Positions 17,677-24,993 of a DNA stretch of 64,000 nt are shown here, in pieces. Position 1 is the stretch's first letter; the number at the start of each line of letters is the position of its first letter. Source of the DNA: Gaiellasilicea sp963791905 (GTDB taxonomy: Bacteria > Actinomycetota > Thermoleophilia > Gaiellales > Gaiellaceae); the NCBI GenBank assembly GCA_963791905.1, contig CAWBTX010000005.1:1116001-1180000 (forward strand), in the 5' to 3' direction. The notes beneath the pieces are model-generated. The model ran no database searches, was not told the origin of the DNA, and saw only the letters and a program-made list of their open reading frames with translations. A program made the translations under genes and the position numbers.

Positions 17677-17943
17677 ATGGTGCGAACCCAGATCAGCCTC
17701 ACGTCGGCCGACGTCGAGCTTCTCGATCGCGTGGAGCGGGCGACGGGCACGTCGCGTGCCGAGTTGATTCGTCGGGCGGTGCGCGCGCACTACGGAGGCG
17801 ACGAGCCGGGTGCCGAGGAGCGTCTCGCAGCTCTGCGGCGGTCCTTTGGAGCGTGGAAGAACCGTTCTTTCACTGGAGAGCAGTACACGCGTGCAATTCG
17901 CAGCGGTGACATGAACGAGAATCTCCGCCGTCTTGGAGCCTAG
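17677..17943 (+). CDS. Ribbon-helix-helix antitoxin (VapB-like)
   Basis: An 88-residue protein with an N-terminal ribbon-helix-helix domain (QISLTSADVELLDRVERATG, then SRAELIRRAVRAHY) that binds DNA, and a C-terminal tail (FGAWKNRSFTGEQYTRAIRS) expected to wrap the toxin. The start is the ATG at 17677; a GTG at 17668 is an alternative, but it overlaps the predicted operator. Its stop directly abuts the GTG of the PIN-domain gene, as in VapBC operons. Confidence 0.85.
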   Translation: MVRTQISLTSADVELLDRVERATGTSRAELIRRAVRAHYGGDEPGAEERLAALRRSFGAWKNRSFTGEQYTRAIRSGDMNENLRRLGA

Positions 17944-18318
17944 GTGCGGCTCGTCGACACGAGCGTCGCCATCGACGGGCTGAGGGGGCACGAGCAAGCG
18001 GCCGCGCTGCTCGAGAGGGAGTTCGTCGAAGGCCGGCTCGTCGCCAGCGAGATCACGCGGTTCGAGATCCTCGGCGGCATGCGGCCTGAGGAGGAGGAGG
18101 CCACGGAGTCGCTCTTCCGATCGTTCGCGTGGGTTCCCGTCGGGGAAGTCGTGGCGCGCCGCGCAGCCGAGCTCTCACGGAGATTCAGACGAAGGTCGGT
18201 CGGAATCGAGGACGCCGACTACCTCATCGCCGCGACGGCGCTGGAGCTCGGCGTGCCACTTCTGACGACGAACATCCGCCACTTCCCGATGCTGCCGGGC
18301 CTTCGGCCCGCGTACTAG
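17944..18318 (+). CDS. vapC: PIN-domain ribonuclease toxin (VapC-like)
   Basis: A 124-residue PIN domain, predicted Mg2+-dependent RNase that cleaves RNA when the antitoxin is lost. Acidic residues sit at the expected places: D5 (VDTSVAID), E42 (ITRFEILGG), D95 and D97 (IEDADYLIA). The fourth position reads TTNIRHF, with Asn, which is common in this family. The GTG start immediately follows the antitoxin stop. The 3' end overlaps the convergent rlmN by 4 bases. Confidence 0.9.
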   Translation: MRLVDTSVAIDGLRGHEQAAALLEREFVEGRLVASEITRFEILGGMRPEEEEATESLFRSFAWVPVGEVVARRAAELSRRFRRRSVGIEDADYLIAATALELGVPLLTTNIRHFPMLPGLRPAY

Positions 18319-19295
18319 CGCGTCGCGGCCAGCTGCCCACAGGCTGCCGCGATGTCGCGGCCGCGGGTGAGGCGCACGGTTGAGGGCAGCCGCGCCTCGT
18401 CGAGCACGGCCTTGAACGCCGCGATCGCCTGGCGCGACGAGCCGTCGTACATCCCGGTCGGGTTGTACGGGATCAGGTTCACCTTGAAGACGTCACGGTC
18501 GAGCAGCCGTGCGAGCTCGCGGGCCTGCTCGGGAGCGTCGTTGACGCCGCCGAGCATCACGTACTCGACGAAGACCCTGCGGTGGCGCAGCTCGAAGTAC
18601 CGCCCGCACTCCGCGAGGACGTCGGCGAGTGGGTAGCGGTCGTTCACGGGCATGATCTGCGAGCGGAGCAGCGGGTTCGCCGCGTGGAGCGAGAGTGCGA
18701 GGCGGATCGGCTCCTCGACCTCGTCGACGAAGCGCGTCAGGCCCGGCAGCCAGCCGACGGTCGAGATCGTCGTCCGCCGGTGCGTGATGCCGACGTCGGG
18801 GAGCCTCCGCGCGGCTGCGACGACGTGATCGAGATTGAGCATCGGCTCGCCCATCCCCATGAAGACGAGATGGTCGACGGGCTCGAGGCGGCGGAAGTGG
18901 AGCACCTGGTCGAGGATCTCCGACGCGCGGAGGTTGCGGCCGAAGCGCATCGCGCCTGTCGCACAGAACGTGCACGTGAGCGGGCAGCCCGACTGCGAGG
19001 AGACGCAGACCGAGCGCCGGCCGTCCCGGTAGCGCATCAGCACCGCTTCGACCGGGTGCCCGTCGGCGGTTCGGAAGAGGGCCTTGATCGTTCCATCGCG
19101 GGCGTGCGCCTCGTCGACGACCGCGAGCGACGAGAACGGCACCTCGCCAGCGAGCGCGTCGCGCAGCGCGGTAGGGAGGTTCGTCATCTCGTCGTAGCCG
19201 GCTGCGCCGCGCGCCGCCCACTCCCAGACCTGGTGCGCCCTGTAGGCCGGTTGATCCCGCTCCGCGAGCGCCTGCTCGAGGAGTTCGAGGTCCAC
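18315..19295 (-). CDS. rlmN: Dual-specificity rRNA/tRNA methyltransferase RlmN
   Basis: Radical SAM enzyme making 2-methyladenosine in 23S rRNA (A2503) and some tRNAs. It has 326 residues. The CxxxCxxC cluster is C104/C108/C111 (GCPLTCTFCATG), followed by the GMGEPMLNLD motif and the C-terminal region with VNLIPYNP. The frame is open 132 bases further upstream, but that part covers the preceding gene. The GTG at 19295, two bases after that gene's stop, gives the usual N-terminus. Confidence 0.95.
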   Translation of the reverse strand: MDLELLEQALAERDQPAYRAHQVWEWAARGAAGYDEMTNLPTALRDALAGEVPFSSLAVVDEAHARDGTIKALFRTADGHPVEAVLMRYRDGRRSVCVSSQSGCPLTCTFCATGAMRFGRNLRASEILDQVLHFRRLEPVDHLVFMGMGEPMLNLDHVVAAARRLPDVGITHRRTTISTVGWLPGLTRFVDEVEEPIRLALSLHAANPLLRSQIMPVNDRYPLADVLAECGRYFELRHRRVFVEYVMLGGVNDAPEQARELARLLDRDVFKVNLIPYNPTGMYDGSSRQAIAAFKAVLDEARLPSTVRLTRGRDIAAACGQLAATR

Positions 19296-19297
19296 GG

Positions 19298-19519
19298 CTA
19301 CTCCGCAGGCTCGGTGAGCTCTCGGGCGCGCTCGAGATCGGACTCGCGCACGAGCACCTCTCGCGGCCCGCTTGGAGCGACCCCGTCGAAGGCCCCGGCA
19401 CCGAAATTGGTGACCTTGTGCGTGCACTCGATGCCCTCGCTGCGCAGCAGGTCGCAGAGGAGATCGGCCTCCGGCTCGCTCCCCACGATCGTCAGGCGGA
19501 CGGGCTCATCGCGCTCCAT
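19298..19519 (-). CDS. DUF2007-like small protein
   Basis: A 73-residue protein starting at an ATG. Its body (RLTIVGSEPEADLLCDLLRS, then EGIECTHKV and VLVRESDLERARELTE) resembles the DUF2007 'putative signal-transducing' family, small ferredoxin-like folds of unknown role. It lies 2 bases upstream of rlmN and is probably cotranscribed with it. The family match is from memory of the pattern. Confidence 0.75.
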   Translation of the reverse strand: MERDEPVRLTIVGSEPEADLLCDLLRSEGIECTHKVTNFGAGAFDGVAPSGPREVLVRESDLERARELTEPAE

Positions 19520-19541
19520 GCCGGGAGGATAGGCTCAAAAC

Positions 19542-20576
19542 GTGATCGACGTGCGCTCCGACACGGCCACGCGGCCCACGGCCGGCATGCGCGCGGCCAT
19601 CGCGGCGGCCGAAGTGGGCGACGAGCAGAAGCGCGAGGATCCCACCGTCAACGAGCTCGAGGCGCGTGCAGCGGTGCTGCTGGGGCAGGAGGAGGCGATC
19701 TTCCTGCCGACCGCGACGATGGCGAACCAGATCGCGCTCCGCCTGCACACGGAGCCGGGCGACGAGCTGCTCGGCGAGGAGACGAGCCACGTCTTCCTGT
19801 CCGAGCTCGGCGGGCCGGCGATCCACTCCGGCGTCGTCACGCGGGGGCTTCCAGGCGTCGCCGGGCGGTTCACGCCGGAGCAGGTGCGCGCGGCCTACCG
19901 CGTGCCGGCGATCCACTCGCCGCGCACAAGGGTCGTCTGGGTCGAGAGCACGCACAACGCCTCGGGCGGGCGGATCTGGCCGCTCGACGAGATCGACGCG
20001 CTGCGAGAGGTGTGCGACGAGCTCGACCTCCGCTTTCACCTCGACGGCGCGCGGCTGCTGAACGCCGCGGTCGGCAGCGGCGAGGCGCCGGCGACGATCG
20101 GGCTGCGCTTCGACACGGTCACGCTCTGCCTCTCCAAGGGGCTCGGCTGCCCACTCGGCGCGCTCCTCGCCGGTTCGTCCGACGTGATGGGGCGCGCGCG
20201 GCGATTCAAGCACCTGTTCGGCGGCGCCATGCGCCAGGCCGGGATCGTCGCGGCGGCGGGGATCTACGCCCTCGACCACCACGTCGAGCGGCTCGCCGAG
20301 GACCACGCCCGGGCGAAGCGGCTCGCGCTCGGTCTCGCCGACGCCGGGCTCGCAGTCGATCCCGACCGCGTCGAGACGAACTTCGTCCAGCTCGATGTGA
20401 GCCCGCTGACCTCGGACGAGGCTCGTGCGCTCCTCGTCGAGCACGGTGTCGGCCTGTCGACGACTGTCCACCCGGGCGTGCTGCGGGCCGTGACCCATCT
20501 CGACGTCGACGACGACGACATCGAGCGTGCGATCGAGTTGATCCCGCTCGCGCTCGGAGCGCGTGTCGGCGCCTGA
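19542..20576 (+). CDS. ltaE: Threonine aldolase family PLP enzyme
   Basis: Fold-type I PLP enzyme, probably cleaving L-(allo-)threonine to glycine and acetaldehyde. It has 344 residues. The N-terminal DVRSDTATRPT motif is typical, PLP-contacting FHLDGARLLNA is visible, and the cofactor lysine is K199 in CLSKGLGCPLGALLAG. It starts at GTG 19542, divergent from the rlmN unit, and its end overlaps the next gene by 14 bases. A glycine-forming enzyme near gcv genes is suggestive but not proof of a shared pathway. Confidence 0.9.
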   Translation: MIDVRSDTATRPTAGMRAAIAAAEVGDEQKREDPTVNELEARAAVLLGQEEAIFLPTATMANQIALRLHTEPGDELLGEETSHVFLSELGGPAIHSGVVTRGLPGVAGRFTPEQVRAAYRVPAIHSPRTRVVWVESTHNASGGRIWPLDEIDALREVCDELDLRFHLDGARLLNAAVGSGEAPATIGLRFDTVTLCLSKGLGCPLGALLAGSSDVMGRARRFKHLFGGAMRQAGIVAAAGIYALDHHVERLAEDHARAKRLALGLADAGLAVDPDRVETNFVQLDVSPLTSDEARALLVEHGVGLSTTVHPGVLRAVTHLDVDDDDIERAIELIPLALGARVGA

Positions 20577-21885
20577 GGCCCTGCGGGAGGACCTTCGCCG
20601 CAAGCTCCGCGCGGCGCAGGCGGAGCAGCGGCTGCCGTCCGTCGCAGCATCGGTCTTCCGCGGCCGCGAGCTTCTCTGGCAGGACTCTGTCGGGCTCGCC
20701 GACGTCGAGGCCGGCCGCACCACCTCGCCCGAGACGCAGTACCGCATCGGCTCGATCACGAAGACGTTCACGGCCGTCTCCGTCCTCCAGCTGCGCGATG
20801 CCGGCGAGCTCTCGCTCGACGACCCGCTGACCGAGTTCATCCCGGAGAGCGCGCATGCGCCGACCCTCGGCCGCATGCTCGCCCACGTCTCCGGGCTCCA
20901 GCGCGAGCCGCCCGGCGAGATCTGGGAGACGCTCCGGGCGCCGAGCCGCGAGGAGCTCGTCGCCCGAACCGCCGACGCCGAGGAGCTGCTCGCGCCGGGC
21001 TCGTGGTGGCACTACTCGAACCTCGCGTTCGCGCTCCTCGGCGAGGTCGTCGCGCGCAAGACCGGCGGCACGTGGGAGGAAGCGCTGCGAGCTCGCGTGC
21101 TCGAGCCGCTCGGCCTCGATCGAACGACGCCCGACGCCGAGGCGCCGGCCGCGCGCGGGTACTTCGTCGAGCCGTACACCGACTCGGTCCGGCCGGAGCG
21201 CGAGCCCGACATGGGCGGCTCCGGCGCCCTCGGCAAGCTCTGGTCGACGGTGGGCGATCTGGCGCGGTGGGGAGCGTTCCTCGCCGAAGGAGAGGACGAG
21301 GTGCTCGCGGCCGCGACGCTCGAGGAGATGGCGCAGGTGCGCACGATGGTCGACCACGCCGGCTGGACCGTGGGGTGGGGGCTCGGGCTCGCGCTGACAC
21401 GCTCCGGCGACCGCGTGTTCGTCGGCCACGGCGGCGCGATGCCCGGGCATCTCGCGAGCCTGGTCGTCAACCGTGAGACCGGCATCGGCTCGGCGGTGCT
21501 CATGAACACGAGCGCGGGCGGGAGGCCGGAGGCGGTCGCGCTCGAGCTCGCGACGGCCGCGATCGAGGCACTCCCGGCCGAGCCGGAACCGTGGCAGGCG
21601 GACGAGGCACCGCCGGAGGACGTCGTCGAGCTCCTCGGGCACTGGTGGTCGGAGGGGCACGAGCTCGTCTTCTCGTGGCGCGGCGGCCGGCTCCAGGCTC
21701 GTCTCCTGGACGGCATCCCGGGGCGGGACACCTCCTACTTCGAGCGGGTCGACGACGGCCGCTGGCGCGTCGCCGAGGGTCGCGAGCGCGGAGAGCTGTT
21801 GCGCGTTATCCGCAGCGCCGGCGGCGCGGTCGAGAAGCTCTACTTCGCGACCTACCCGCTGAACCGCGAGCCGTCGGCGTTCTAA
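20563..21885 (+). CDS. Serine hydrolase, class C beta-lactamase family
   Basis: A 440-residue beta-lactamase/D-alanyl carboxypeptidase-like hydrolase. The catalytic SxxK is S64-I-T-K67, the YxN motif is Y151-S-N, and an HGG triad (VGHGGAMPG) stands for the third motif. A C-terminal extension of about 100 residues forms a separate domain. There is no clear signal peptide, so it is probably cytoplasmic and the substrate is unknown. The GTG start overlaps the aldolase gene by 14 bases. Its stop codon TAA falls within the direct repeat of the adjoining MITE-like element. Confidence 0.88.
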   Translation: MSAPEALREDLRRKLRAAQAEQRLPSVAASVFRGRELLWQDSVGLADVEAGRTTSPETQYRIGSITKTFTAVSVLQLRDAGELSLDDPLTEFIPESAHAPTLGRMLAHVSGLQREPPGEIWETLRAPSREELVARTADAEELLAPGSWWHYSNLAFALLGEVVARKTGGTWEEALRARVLEPLGLDRTTPDAEAPAARGYFVEPYTDSVRPEREPDMGGSGALGKLWSTVGDLARWGAFLAEGEDEVLAAATLEEMAQVRTMVDHAGWTVGWGLGLALTRSGDRVFVGHGGAMPGHLASLVVNRETGIGSAVLMNTSAGGRPEAVALELATAAIEALPAEPEPWQADEAPPEDVVELLGHWWSEGHELVFSWRGGRLQARLLDGIPGRDTSYFERVDDGRWRVAEGRERGELLRVIRSAGGAVEKLYFATYPLNREPSAF

Positions 21886-22052
21886 GAGCTCGGTTCAAAA
21901 TGAACGCCATCACCGCTCTGGCACGCTCGGCGGCACGTGGCGGCGTCCTCGGTCGCGCCCGTATCTCTTCGATACGGGCGCTCCCTGCGTCCTTGCCACG
22001 CGCCACCGATCGCACCAGATCGGCGGGGCGTCATTCTGAACCGAGCTCTAAG
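21882..22052 (+). mobile_element. Palindromic MITE-like element with 5-bp direct repeats
   Basis: A 161-base element (21887-22047) is flanked by direct repeats CTAAG at 21882-21886 and 22048-22052. Its ends are perfect 11-base inverted repeats, AGCTCGGTTCA and TGAACCGAGCT. The whole element is one long imperfect palindrome with arms 21887-21965 and 21971-22047, perfect at the ends and in the innermost 11 bp (GCGCCCGTATC around a TCTTC loop). A 13-base stretch in each arm does not match. It has no coding capacity. The structure fits a non-autonomous transposon mobilised in trans; no source transposase is in the window. Confidence 0.6.
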
Positions 22053-22053
22053 A

Positions 22054-22087
22054 AGCGAGCGGCCGCCCTCACGCGCGGCCGCTCGCT
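22054..22087 (-). terminator. Strong hairpin terminator
   Basis: A 12-13 bp perfect stem (AGCGAGCGGCCG / CGGCCGCTCGCT) with a loop of 8-10 bases lies 10 bases beyond the stop of the leftward proline-rich gene. It abuts the MITE-like element and could stop transcription from both sides. Confidence 0.7.
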
Positions 22088-22096
22088 CACTGAGAG

Positions 22097-22414
22097 CTAC
22101 TGGTTCGCCGGCGGCGGCGGGTTGAGCTCATTCGCCGGGAAGGGCTCGGCAGGCCCGATCAGCTGAACCTCCTCGGCCGCCGGAACGTGTCCCGTCGGCG
22201 GCAGGCCTGGGTGCGGGAACTTCCCCTTCCCGGCAGTGGGCGCGGGCAGCCCGGGGTACGGCAGAATCGGGTCCCCCTTGCTCGGTGGCACGCCCGGCAA
22301 CATACCTGGGCTGTAGGCCTGGGCCGGGGCCGCCGCTGCGCCGAGTCCGACGGCGGCGACGGCAGTCGCGACGCCGAGGCGAAGGGCCCTGCGAGTCGTG
22401 TGCGGTGCTGACAT
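22097..22414 (-). CDS. Small secreted proline-rich protein
   Basis: 105 residues with a signal peptide (basic start including TRRALRLGV, hydrophobic core, cleavage expected after APAQA). The mature part of about 70 residues is dominated by proline, glycine and alanine (for example LPYPGLPAPTAGKGKF). The double arginine could suggest Tat export, but the motif is weak. No known domain. It is monocistronic, with a terminator behind it. Probably an extracytoplasmic, unstructured protein. Confidence 0.7.
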   Translation of the reverse strand: MSAPHTTRRALRLGVATAVAAVGLGAAAAPAQAYSPGMLPGVPPSKGDPILPYPGLPAPTAGKGKFPHPGLPPTGHVPAAEEVQLIGPAEPFPANELNPPPPANQ

Positions 22415-22521
22415 CTCGTTCCTCCGATCGATCTGTGGGAGTTCGTGTCTTGACCCACTGATCGTCGTTTCGGACCGGCCGCGGTCGCGCCGGGCAAGTC
22501 CCTAGTGGGAGCTACGGATGT

Positions 22522-22539
22522 CCGCACCTCGAGGTGCGG
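22522..22539 (-). terminator. Palindrome downstream of the antiporter gene
   Basis: A perfect 18-base palindrome (CCGCACCTCGAGGTGCGG) lies 9 bases after the stop of the leftward cation antiporter gene. It can form a hairpin terminator, or alternatively bind a dimeric regulator upstream of the next gene. Confidence 0.5.
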
Positions 22540-22547
22540 GAAACGCG

Positions 22548-23585
22548 CTAGCGGTCGCCGACGAGGTAGAACGCAGTCGCGACGCCGACGTAGAGCGCGA
22601 TGAGAATCACGCCCTTGAGCCGGCTCGAGCGACCGTCGACGAGCAGGGCTGCGGCGACGGCGACCGAGACGCCGAGCGCCGCGATCTCGATCTGGCGGAA
22701 CGCCAGCGTGATCGGGTCGATCAGCAGGGCGAGCAGGCAGACGGCCGGAACGAGGAAGACGGCCACCTGAGCGCTCGAGGCGAGGGCGATCTCGGCGGCG
22801 AGCTTGATCTTGCCGCGGTACGCCACGACCACCGCGCCGCCGTGCTCGGCCGCATTGCCGACGATGGCGACGATGACGGCGGCGACGAAGAACTCCGAGA
22901 GCCCGGCCTCGTGCGCGAAGACCTCGAGGGTGCCGACCAGGATCTCCGCGACGAGCGCGGTGACGACGGTCGCGACGCCGAGCACGCCGAGCGACATCGG
23001 CAGCGACCAGCCCATGATCTCCTCGTCGCTCGCGATGTGCAGCGCGGCGTGCCGGCGCAGTGAGTACCAGGTCAGACCGAGGTAGGCGACGAGGAGAACC
23101 AGAGAGATCGCGACCGAGACTCCTTCGAGCGAGCTCCGGTCGGGGTCGCCGTCCCAGCCCGGGATCGAGGGAATGAGGAAGAGCACCGTCGCGAAGGCGA
23201 CCAGCCCGAGCGCGATATAGCTCGACTGCCTGTCGATCTCGCCGCGCCCGCCGAAGAGCAGCGAGAAGCCGAGCACGAGCAGCAGGTTGCCGATCACCGA
23301 GCCGCTGAGGGAGCCGCGCACGACCTCCGTCAGCCCTTGGTTCACCGCGAGCAGCGCGATGATCAGCTCGGGCGCGTTGCCGAACGTCGCGTTGAGGAAG
23401 CCTCCGATCCCCGGCCCGGTGTGCTCGGCGGCGTGCTCGGTCGCCTCGCCGATCAGCCACGCCAGCGGAACGAGCGCGATCGCCGACAGGACGAACTCGA
23501 GCGTCTCGTCGAGATCGAGCGCGTAGTGCAGCAGGATGACGGCCGGTGCAAGCGCGACCGAGCCGAACAGGAGGCGGCGGACCAC
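22548..23585 (-). CDS. cax: Ca2+/H+ antiporter (CaCA/Cax family)
   Basis: Membrane cation/proton exchanger, 345 residues with about eleven hydrophobic helices. Both conserved alpha-repeats are seen: GGFLNATFGNAPELIIALLA near residue 65 and GNAAEHGGAVVVAYRGKIKL near residue 245, each with the membrane-embedded acidic residue that binds the ion. It is expected to expel or sequester calcium. It starts at a GTG and is divergent from the cysteine-rich gene. Confidence 0.92.
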   Translation of the reverse strand: MVRRLLFGSVALAPAVILLHYALDLDETLEFVLSAIALVPLAWLIGEATEHAAEHTGPGIGGFLNATFGNAPELIIALLAVNQGLTEVVRGSLSGSVIGNLLLVLGFSLLFGGRGEIDRQSSYIALGLVAFATVLFLIPSIPGWDGDPDRSSLEGVSVAISLVLLVAYLGLTWYSLRRHAALHIASDEEIMGWSLPMSLGVLGVATVVTALVAEILVGTLEVFAHEAGLSEFFVAAVIVAIVGNAAEHGGAVVVAYRGKIKLAAEIALASSAQVAVFLVPAVCLLALLIDPITLAFRQIEIAALGVSVAVAAALLVDGRSSRLKGVILIALYVGVATAFYLVGDR

Positions 23586-23691
23586 GGCCGCCTACCCTAT
23601 CCAGGCACCTGGCAAAGGGGCCGCAATGCCTGAAAATGCGGCAAATGTCAAGTCTTGCGGCGAGAGGCGAGGGCACCCACAATCAGGTCTG

Positions 23692-24096
23692 ATGGAGCCG
23701 TCGACAGCACCGACCGAGCTTCCACTGCGGCCACAGGACGAGGTGGAGTGCCGGCGCTGCGAGGTTCACTGCGACAAGGTCGTCTACCCGGCTGCGTGTC
23801 TCGACCGGTCCTGTCCGTTCGTCTACGCGTATGAGGCGTGGGGACACACGTACGTCGGCTGCATGCAGAAGGTCTACGAGGTCGAGATCGACGTCGACCT
23901 GTTGCGCGCGGCCGAGTCGCGGAACGGCGGGTTCGGCGCGGTGAAGGCGATGCGCGCGCCGCTGCCGATGTGCCGGGTCGAGGTGTCTCCGTGCTACGAG
24001 TCGCGGGGCGACGAGCTCGGCTGTCGCAACCCGGAGTTCTCCGAGATCCCGCGCGGACGCCCGAGCTTCAGGGTCTTCGCGCAGATCTCGTCGTAG
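23692..24096 (+). CDS. Cysteine-rich protein of unknown function
   Basis: 134 residues from the ATG at 23692 (an upstream in-frame ATG at 23626 is possible). Nine to ten cysteines are spread over it: VECRRCEVHCDK, AACLDRSCPF, VGCMQKVYE and CRVEVSPCYESRGDELGC. This spacing suggests zinc or iron-sulfur binding. There is no signal peptide, so it is probably cytoplasmic. It ends converging with, and overlapping by 29 bases, the endonuclease IV gene. I do not recognise the family. Confidence 0.7.
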   Translation: MEPSTAPTELPLRPQDEVECRRCEVHCDKVVYPAACLDRSCPFVYAYEAWGHTYVGCMQKVYEVEIDVDLLRAAESRNGGFGAVKAMRAPLPMCRVEVSPCYESRGDELGCRNPEFSEIPRGRPSFRVFAQISS

Positions 24097-24976
24097 CGCG
24101 CTTCTTCCCGGTACTCCTCGTCCGAACGCGCTTCTTCACCCAGCGGGCGTGCAGGTCGCGCAGCACGAGCATCTCGGGGGCGCCGGGGCCGTCGCCGTCC
24201 GGGCCGGGCGTCTCCATCACGGCGGGCAGCTCCTGCAGGAGCGGGTGGGCGAGGAAGAGGCCGAGCTTGTCGCCGAGCTCGCCCTCGAGCACGTTCGCGT
24301 GCCGGTCGCGGTTCGAGCCCAGCGGCGCCGCGGCGTCGTTGACGTGGAGCGCGCGCAGGCGGTCGAGGCCCACCTTCTCGTCGAGCTCGGCGAGTGTCGC
24401 GTCGAGCTCCGCCCGCTTGGTCACGTCGATCCCCGAGACGTACAGGTGGCAGGAGTCGAGGCAGACGCCGAGCCGCGGGTGCCGGTCGAGCGCGTGGACG
24501 AGCGCGGCGATCTCGTCGATCGAGCGGCCCATCGTGCCGCCCGCGCCGGCGGAGTTCTCGATCAGGAGCCACGTCGTCTCGGAGCAGTCCTCGAGCACCT
24601 GCGCGAGCGCGGGCACCGCCCGCTCGAGCCCGGCCTCGAACCCCGTGCCGAGATGCGAGCCGACGTGGAAGACGACGCCGTCGGCCCCGATCGCGCACGC
24701 CGTGCGCATCGTCGAGCGCATCGTGTCGCGGCTCTTGCCGTACTTCTCCTCGTCGGGCGTCCCGAGGTTGACGAGGTATATGGCGTGCACGAGCACGGAG
24801 CCGATCCCGGACGCCTCCCGCCGCTCGCGGAAGGCCGCGAGGTCGACGGGGTCGTGCTCGGGGGAGCGCCACATCCGATTGCTCTGTGCGAAGAGCTGCA
24901 CGGCGTCGGCGCCGATCTCGACTGCCCGGTCGAGCGCCCCCTTCACACCTCCCTGGCAGTGGGCACCCAAGTGCAC
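24068..24976 (-). CDS. nfo: Endonuclease IV-like AP endonuclease
   Basis: TIM-barrel zinc nuclease that nicks DNA at abasic sites in base-excision repair. It has 302 residues. Metal-ligand motifs are visible in order: QLFAQSNRMW, LVHAIYLVNL, LIENSAGAGGTMG, CLDSCHLYVSGIDV and ALHVNDAAAPLGS, with the RHAN stretch and a late METPG glutamate. The last 25-30 residues are basic and not conserved. It starts 17 bases from the divergent gltX. Confidence 0.9.
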   Translation of the reverse strand: MHLGAHCQGGVKGALDRAVEIGADAVQLFAQSNRMWRSPEHDPVDLAAFRERREASGIGSVLVHAIYLVNLGTPDEEKYGKSRDTMRSTMRTACAIGADGVVFHVGSHLGTGFEAGLERAVPALAQVLEDCSETTWLLIENSAGAGGTMGRSIDEIAALVHALDRHPRLGVCLDSCHLYVSGIDVTKRAELDATLAELDEKVGLDRLRALHVNDAAAPLGSNRDRHANVLEGELGDKLGLFLAHPLLQELPAVMETPGPDGDGPGAPEMLVLRDLHARWVKKRVRTRSTGKKRATTRSARRP

Positions 24977-24993
24977 CTGGATACGCTAACCGC

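Noticed and set aside
18129..18383. Rightward ORF overlapping vapC and the rlmN end
   Set aside because: Alternative frame of vapC with arginine/alanine-rich content; the PIN-domain frame is clearly the real one.
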